Shown in pieces: positions 59,147 through 64,000 of a stretch of DNA of 64,000 bases. The notes beneath the pieces are model-generated. The model did no database searches. It had not been told where the DNA came from and was given only the letters and a program-made list of their open reading frames with translations. Each line of letters starts with the position of its first letter. Within the stretch, counting starts at the first letter, position 1. Location: the NCBI RefSeq assembly GCF_902150065.1, contig NC_043998.1:1462001-1526000 (forward strand), written 5' to 3'. Position numbers and translations under genes: made by a program. The stretch is from Myripristis murdjan (lineage: Eukaryota; Chordata; Actinopteri; Holocentriformes; Holocentridae).

Positions 59147-62100
59147 AAGATGTCAATCTCCTAAAACTTACAGCTCTACTGCCACCTGCTGGTTTTCTTC
59201 TTCATGGTCAGGCTTTTTTTTCCTTTTAAACATGGACATTTAACTTCCAGCCAGTGCAACACTCATTTCTGGGTGGCACTTCTTAAACTGAGCCGCCCTG
59301 GAAGCTGAGCGGAGCCGGCGCTGTAGGTGTGTTTGGACTAACCTGAGGGGCGTGTCCCAGCAGGGCCCAGAGCGAATCAGCTGACAGGGTCTTGACCCCA
59401 GAAAACTCCAGCGTGTCTGTCTCCTGGCGGTCGACAGCGATGTACGGGCAGCCCTGGTAGTCTCCTCTCAGCTGCTCGCCACCGCGCAGCTTCACCACAT
59501 CCCACGTTCCCACCTTCCTCAGCACCTGACGCACTGCCTCCATCTGCTTGTATGACAGATGACCTGCAGGAGAACCATGAAGAACAAAAACAACAACAAC
59601 AACAACATCATGAAATACAAATCACACTGATTACAGGCTATGGTTGTCCACATCTTCTCCTCATCTTTCAGCACTTTATACAGTTTATGTGCCTTTTATA
59701 TATTTTTTAATTTATTTAAATACCTAACTAAATCATACTAATGATGGAAATGTAGTTTATTATTTGGGGATTTTATCTTAACCTTGAGTTTATCCAGGGA
59801 AAAACTGAATTACGCTATACTGTATCAATATTATCAGCATCATGAGACTAGATATCTGGGAATTTGGATATTTGCCTTTTCAAGACAGTTTCACAAAATG
59901 TAAGACTTTGTTGTGGACAAATAATCTTTTTCTTAATCAAATCAGCATTTCAGGTGAGTGCAAAGGTAAATCCTATGTTGGTGACAGAGTGCAGAGGGAA
60001 CATTTAGGCAAGAATATGGTTGTTATTAACGAGATGATTCTATGAAATGTTGTGCAGGTTTTTAGTTTTTATAAGTATTGTATTGTTGTAGAAAATCTAT
60101 TTTTTTCCACAGAACTTGATAATTAAGTAAAAGGATTTTCTAGGATTTCTCACGGCTCGTAGGTCTAACAGGTAAGTATTCAAATTTAAGACTATTTCAT
60201 GACTATTAAGGCCTGATATTTGTCAAATTGAACTTAAGTTTTTTCAAGGACCTTTTCCTGGTATTAAAAATCGAAATGTATTAAGCTGTTATGACTGTGT
60301 TATTTGCCTCTACCTGCTTGGTCACCGTATAAACATTACTAATAGTTGTTTATTAAGGATCTGTGTGTGTGGATATCTTATGAAAACATCAATAATTATC
60401 CCCACAATACTGTGACAATATTGATATTGAGGTATATTGTGGTATTTGATTTTCTGCATATCGTCCAGATATCCATGCTTGCTCTTTTCTAGAAAATCTT
60501 TTCTAGAAATATCTTGTACCACAGATTTACACCTGGGAACTGCCCAGTTGGGGTTTGGTGCCTTGTACTTTCTCCTCCCACATTTTCCCAGCCAGTCTGG
60601 GGATTTGAACTGACAACCTCGAGGTTACAAGGTCAATTTCAGTGTATTTCACTCTTCTATTCATTGCTTGTCAATCTGTGTAAGAGCATCAATTAAATCC
60701 CTGAAATATTAATGTAAATCACGCTGGATCCACTCACCAGAGAGCCAGGAGGGAGTCAGCGCATCCGATATCCAGGCCATGTAGCCTTCTCTGAGGGAGC
60801 TAAGGAAGTGGTCAACCTGGTTATGGGAGACCATCTCCCTCCTCTTCCTCAGCTCCTCATCCAACTCACAGTCTGGAGAGAGGAAGACCACCCTTGGGAA
60901 AAAGAGGTTTTGGCGCACAGACACTCCACTCCTCTTCAGATGGTGGCATAAGTTAGCCGTCTTGGTCTGGAGAAGCAGACAGTTCAATTATATGCGAGTC
61001 TTAGAATTAAAGCAGCATTTATTTAATCATCCAGAAGAGAGAAAACATAAGAACCACATATGAGCCAGATTAAACACAATAACCCTGTAATATAATGACC
61101 TGAAACACACAAATTAAGCCGTTTGCTTTTCAGCATCTTTCAGAGTGTGTTTTAATGAAAAATTCTGCGACCTCAAACAGGCTCCACAGGTCTGGCGTGT
61201 ATTCATGATTTGAAGGTTAATGTATGTCCAAATCAAGCAGAACAGTTTCACTAATGTAGAGTGTTTGCTGTCACACACTTGTGCCAAGCTGCCAATCTCA
61301 GTCCAAATTCAGCATCTATAGAGATGGAAATGAATGGCTCCTTACAGACCCAGGCACATAAGGTGACAGCTGTGTTTAGGCACCTGCCTGCTTTCCCCCG
61401 TCTGTGAACATAATTATGGCCTTTCAAATGAAGAGCCCCTACTTGGGAAGTTTAGCAAGCGTACTGTAGTGTTTGCAATTTCCATATAAATTGTTATGGT
61501 GACTCTCTCTCGAATCTCTAGCTCAACTGCAGTTTGGATGAAAAACACAAAAAAAAAAAAAAAAAATGCACTGGACCGTAGCTCAGACCTCGAAAACAAA
61601 CGTGCCAGTTGACATTTCAGGTTCCACAGTTTTCATGATTGTGTGTCATCAGTTTTAGCACATGGTGTCGTTTCACCGTGATAGCTTTGAGAGGGTCCTC
61701 CATCTGCTCGATGCAGGTATTGGTGAAGTTTTGGTCCTCTTCTTTGATCTGCACGTGCCAGTTTTGGTTGTGTGTGGACACCGTGCCTCTCCAGGGTTTC
61801 ACATCTACGCAGAACACACCTTGGCCTGCTTACAAGAGAGCAGCAGGTTATTCTTGTGAAGAATTTACAACACTGGATCACTGATGTGTTACCAAATATA
61901 ACAGCCACCTCTTTCATGGGCGCCACAGGCATGAAACACAACTTAATTTGCTACAAAAATGAAAATTAGTGGCAAGAAATGCAGCAGCAGCCATATCCAT
62001 CTGACAGGACCACACTACTGATTTTTCATATTTTTTGCATAAGATCTAAAAAATGCATATACTTTACATTTTCTGCAGCCGTATTTTAGAACTACAATAT

Positions 62101-62938
62101 GATTTTAACTACTTTTTATCCAGTTTTTATCCATTGTTTTCCATTTATTCTGCTACAATATGAAAATGAACTTTCTTCACACCAGTTTTCCATCGCTGTA
62201 ATAAAGTCTTCCACATTTGTTTTCCTAAAAGCAGCAGCACTGCTCCCTCCGCCAGGGAAAATAGTCCCCGGGGAAACATTTGCTTTACACAGTGATTTAT
62301 CAGTTCTGTAGTTTATGAATAGTGATGACTTAGTCCTCTTCTGATCCGCAGAAGAGGACTATTATAAGGCGGCTGTTTCAACCAAAAATTCTAATTTGAA
62401 AATGGAGGGATTTTGATTATATGTGGTGAAATCTTTAGTACCTCCACATGATTTGCAAAATGATTTGTGACGTGTCCAAATCATTTTGGACACGGTAAAT
62501 TCTTTACCTGTGAGGATAACAACATTGATGTCATCTTTGGCTCTCTGTGACAGGCTGGGGACACGCAGATCACAGAAAACATCTTCTTTCTTCAGCCCGG
62601 CGAGTTTCCTGGAGTGTTTGGAGTAAAAAGAAAAGAAAAGAAAAGAATAGAAAAGAAAAGAAAAGAAAAGAAAAGGAGACAAGGTGCAGAAGAAAGTGCA
62701 GCGTCGGGTTAGATTCTGCACACAGAGGCATATTTCACTGGTCAACCAAGCCAAGTTAACACAATACACCCCCCATCCCCCACCCCCCCTTCTTTCTCCT
62801 CCTCCTCCCATGAACACACCTGACATGCTGCACAAAGTCTTGCAGTGTTTGTGTCGGCTGTGGATTCTGGCCTTGGGCGCTTTGTGGAGCTCCGGAGCCT
62901 GAATGAAACTGGGAGAGCTGGCTTCCACGCTGAAGCAT
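48956..62938 (-). CDS. NERD (nuclease-related) domain protein, unnamed
   Basis: I do not recognise a gene name. Six minus-strand coding exons splice in frame: 62950-62820, 62608-62508, 61825-61677, 60966-60738, 59563-59343 and 49123-48956. From the first Met (62938) they give 328 aa. Residues about 41-150 read as a NERD domain: KKEDVFCDLRVP, then DDINVVILTGQGVFCVDVKP (the family's D…(E/D)xK pattern, here Asp66 and Asp81-x-Lys83) with WRGTVS. W95-x-V and a later VVFLSPDCELDEEL follow. NERD is a PD-(D/E)XK-like fold known mostly from bacteria and plants; function is inferred as nucleic-acid related only. Residues 201-273 (HLSYKQMEAVRQVLRKVGTW…) and the beta-rich C-terminus (VTVKMYKRGTPGWLGRSLSA) are unassigned. 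The last intron is 10.2 kb. A further exon may be missing (see 49492-49605). An upstream non-coding exon is likely near 63.5 kb. Confidence 0.8.
49492..49605 (-). other. Candidate alternative or extra exon of the NERD gene
   Basis: A GC-rich minus-strand stretch behind a good acceptor (tttggtatctcag). In phase 0, as required after the exon ending at 59343, it reads VSPKCLAHRSADPVTVPGSI then SVHWLSRLQSQSGGDSL and a stop. This is protein-like, with the beta-strand text expected next to VTVKMYKR. A second frame continues coding-like (LVNVEVKGDGQECALGSRW) down to about 49370. It could be an alternative terminal exon, an internal exon with an unseen donor, or a degenerate exon. Confidence 0.35.
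52995..53525 (+). repeat. Longer copy of the 4245-4440 repeat, with internal duplication
   Basis: It shares the ordered phrases listed for 4245-4440. The segment 'ttttattgatcagaacagac' occurs twice (about 53168 and 53402), as do 'gtgtagca(g/a)cagtga' and 'caactggatgtagaaaatg'-like text, so the unit is partly duplicated. The right end 'cgatatatcgttcggccctg' in reverse complement resembles the 'cagggc…cgatata' ends of teleost hAT MITEs. Confidence 0.65.
54270..54309. repeat. (CA)n microsatellite
   Basis: About 20 CA units. Confidence 0.95.
59110..59143. repeat. (CA)n microsatellite
   Basis: About 17 CA units. Confidence 0.95.
59180..59192 (-). promoter_or_regulatory. CTCF-like motif, reverse orientation
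   Basis: TGCCACCTGCTGG fits the reverse complement of the CTCF core at every position. It faces the forward motif at 24095-24109. Motif match only. Confidence 0.5.
60385..60480. repeat. MITE-like fragment in a NERD-gene intron
   Basis: The text 'tgacaatattgatattgagg' to 'catatcgtccagatatccat' resembles the 'bound-to-tatcg' text of the hAT-like repeats elsewhere in the window. It is short and unassigned. Confidence 0.3.
62628..62675. repeat. (AAAAG)n microsatellite
   Basis: Nearly perfect AAAAG units, about 20 bases 5' (minus strand) of NERD exon 2's acceptor. Confidence 0.9.
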
Positions 62939-62960
62939 CCTACACTTTGTCTGCAACAGC

Positions 62961-63049
<89 letters not shown>

Positions 63050-63050
63050 C
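62961..63050. repeat. (CA)n microsatellite next to a splice acceptor
   Basis: About 45 CA units with TA/CG interruptions. On the minus strand this is a (GT)n run ending some 10 bases before the acceptor of the exon at 62950. Confidence 0.95.
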
Positions 63051-63448
63051 ACAAATAATGACAAGCAACATCAGGACACATAACAGGCAAATAAGTCCTA
63101 GTTTGAGTTGGATACTTCAACAGTAAACAAATGATGTAAACAGGTTTTTCCATTTTCTATACTGATTCTATACAGTTTCCTCTGTTTTGAAGCGCATTGA
63201 ATTCATGCTGCATTCAGGTGAAGCGGGTTAGTTGACCAACTTGAACTCAAGGACCCCAGGACAGAGAACAAAGCCCAGAGAAGAGCCACCATCACCCCCC
63301 ACACCACCCCACCACCCCTGCATGCAAGGAGAACAAAGCCATACATACATTGAGATCTCGCGTTACTTTCAAAAGATCAAAACAAGCCTCGGAGGAGACA
63401 TAAACGAAATCAGTTGGACATTTTCCGCCGTCGAGGAGCTTTTTCTAC

Positions 63449-63630
63449 CTGCCGAGCGCAGTAACTCTATCCAGGAAAACTCTTTCACAATTGCACTATT
63501 TCAGGTCAGACCGCCCCCCCTTCTCCGCCTCCTCTCCATAACGGCTCGTGCTAGGAAGAAGTAAACAACACACCACGTGCAGCGTCAGATTTCGCCCCCC
63601 AGAGCCGTGACGTCAAAGCCATACGTCACT
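63449..63630 (-). promoter_or_regulatory. Likely promoter and first non-coding exon of the NERD gene
   Basis: A full CRE palindrome TGACGTCA lies at 63608-63615, a second half-site at about 63623, and a CACGTG E-box at 63574-63579. On the minus strand a short upstream frame (ATG near 63542, about 12 codons) is followed by a possible donor GTAGAA at 63443-63448. Position and orientation fit the minus-strand gene; the start site is not proven. Confidence 0.4.
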
Positions 63631-63787
63631 CTTATGTGGTGTTTATGTGGCGCGTTCAAAACCCACTTCTTCACAAATGTAAATTTACAAACAAAACAAA
63701 AACTTAAAACGGAAATGGAACAATACGGGTCAGCTATTTCCTCCTCGCAAAATAAAAATCTAAGCGACTTTATCGTCATACACTTTT

Positions 63788-63832
<45 letters not shown>

Positions 63833-64000
63833 ATTTGATTCACATTTTTCCATCTCTACTTTTTCACTGTTTTTTTATTTTTTTTTTTTTATTTTGTTGT
63901 CTTAAAGTTTCATCTGCTGTTGTCCCCTTTGTGTGTTCATGATTTGAAATAAAGATTTATTTACTTGATGTTGCAATGACAGCTTGCCCTGAGAGTCTGT
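63631..64000. other. Window end; no gene seen
   Basis: It contains a (TTTC)n array at 63785-63831 and T-rich text. Nothing else is recognised. Confidence 0.6.
63785..63831. repeat. (TTTC)n microsatellite
   Basis: About 11 TTTC units. Confidence 0.95.

Larger units (their letters stand above)
49606..59342. other. Desert-like last intron of the NERD gene
   Basis: About 9.7 kb without a supported exon. It holds the composite repeat at 52995-53525, GT-rich text (51868-51927), a CA array (54270-54309) and a CTCF-like motif near its edge (59180-59192). Several complex TAAT-rich stretches (about 50170-50480, 56280-56700, 57660-57900 and 58480-58740) look like candidate cis-regulatory DNA. Confidence 0.5.

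Noticed and set aside
60515-60630. tRNA-like B-box text ('ggatttgaactgacaacctc') suggesting a tRNA or SINE head
   Set aside because: No A-box or cloverleaf could be built; at most a short SINE-type remnant.
62362-63045. 227-codon minus-strand frame with long Val-Cys repeat
   Set aside because: It is a CA array and intron read in the wrong frame; the true exons use another phase.
63232-63564. Plus-strand 110-codon frame across the NERD promoter
   Set aside because: No conserved features; it is antisense to the likely 5' exon.

Overview
This is a gene-dense stretch of a teleost (ray-finned fish) nuclear genome. The evidence is multi-exon vertebrate genes with clean GT-AG introns, abundant CA/GA/ATT/AAAC microsatellites, fish-type short DNA-transposon debris, and proteins close to zebrafish and human orthologues. 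No bacterial, plasmid, CRISPR or recognisable endogenous-virus signal was seen.

Layout. (1) 1-5.1 kb, + strand: the last five coding exons of the translation release factor eRF3 gene (gspt1), then a repeat-rich 3' flank. (2) 5.3-11.1 kb, +: the complete nine-exon rsl1d1 gene (nucleolar L1-domain protein). (3) 12.7-14.7 kb, +: two single-exon small membrane protein genes, a Pirt-like gene and tmem238l. (4) 15.2-16.5 kb: a decayed ZBED-type hAT transposase. (5) 18.9-24.0 kb, +: complete acadsb (mitochondrial short/branched-chain acyl-CoA dehydrogenase, 11 exons, 433 aa). (6) 27.6-30.1 kb, +: the homeobox gene hmx3 (two exons, 288 aa). (7) 31.5-39.1 kb, +: complete bub3 (spindle checkpoint WD-repeat protein, 326 aa), with several DNA-transposon insertions in its introns. 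(8) 39-48.9 kb: intergenic desert. (9) 48.9-63.6 kb, - strand: a six-coding-exon gene for a protein with a NERD (nuclease-related) domain. It has a 10-kb last intron that is desert-like and may carry regulatory DNA.

The gene order joins three blocks that are separate in the human genome: GSPT1/RSL1D1 (16p13), PIRT/TMEM238L (17p13) and ACADSB/HMX3/BUB3 (10q26). In human, HMX2 lies between HMX3 and BUB3. Here the 2.7-kb hmx3-bub3 interval holds no second homeobox, and hmx3 itself looks somewhat diverged, so this may be the hmx2-less teleost duplicate of the locus.

The genes are mostly independent housekeeping functions (translation termination, ribosome biogenesis, isoleucine breakdown, mitotic checkpoint) around one developmental regulator. 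The main items for a second look are the NERD-domain gene and its uncertain 3' exons, the hmx2 loss, an alternative bub3 C-terminus set by intron retention, a convergent pair of CTCF-like motifs around the hmx3-bub3 domain, and several repeat families shared between distant parts of the window.
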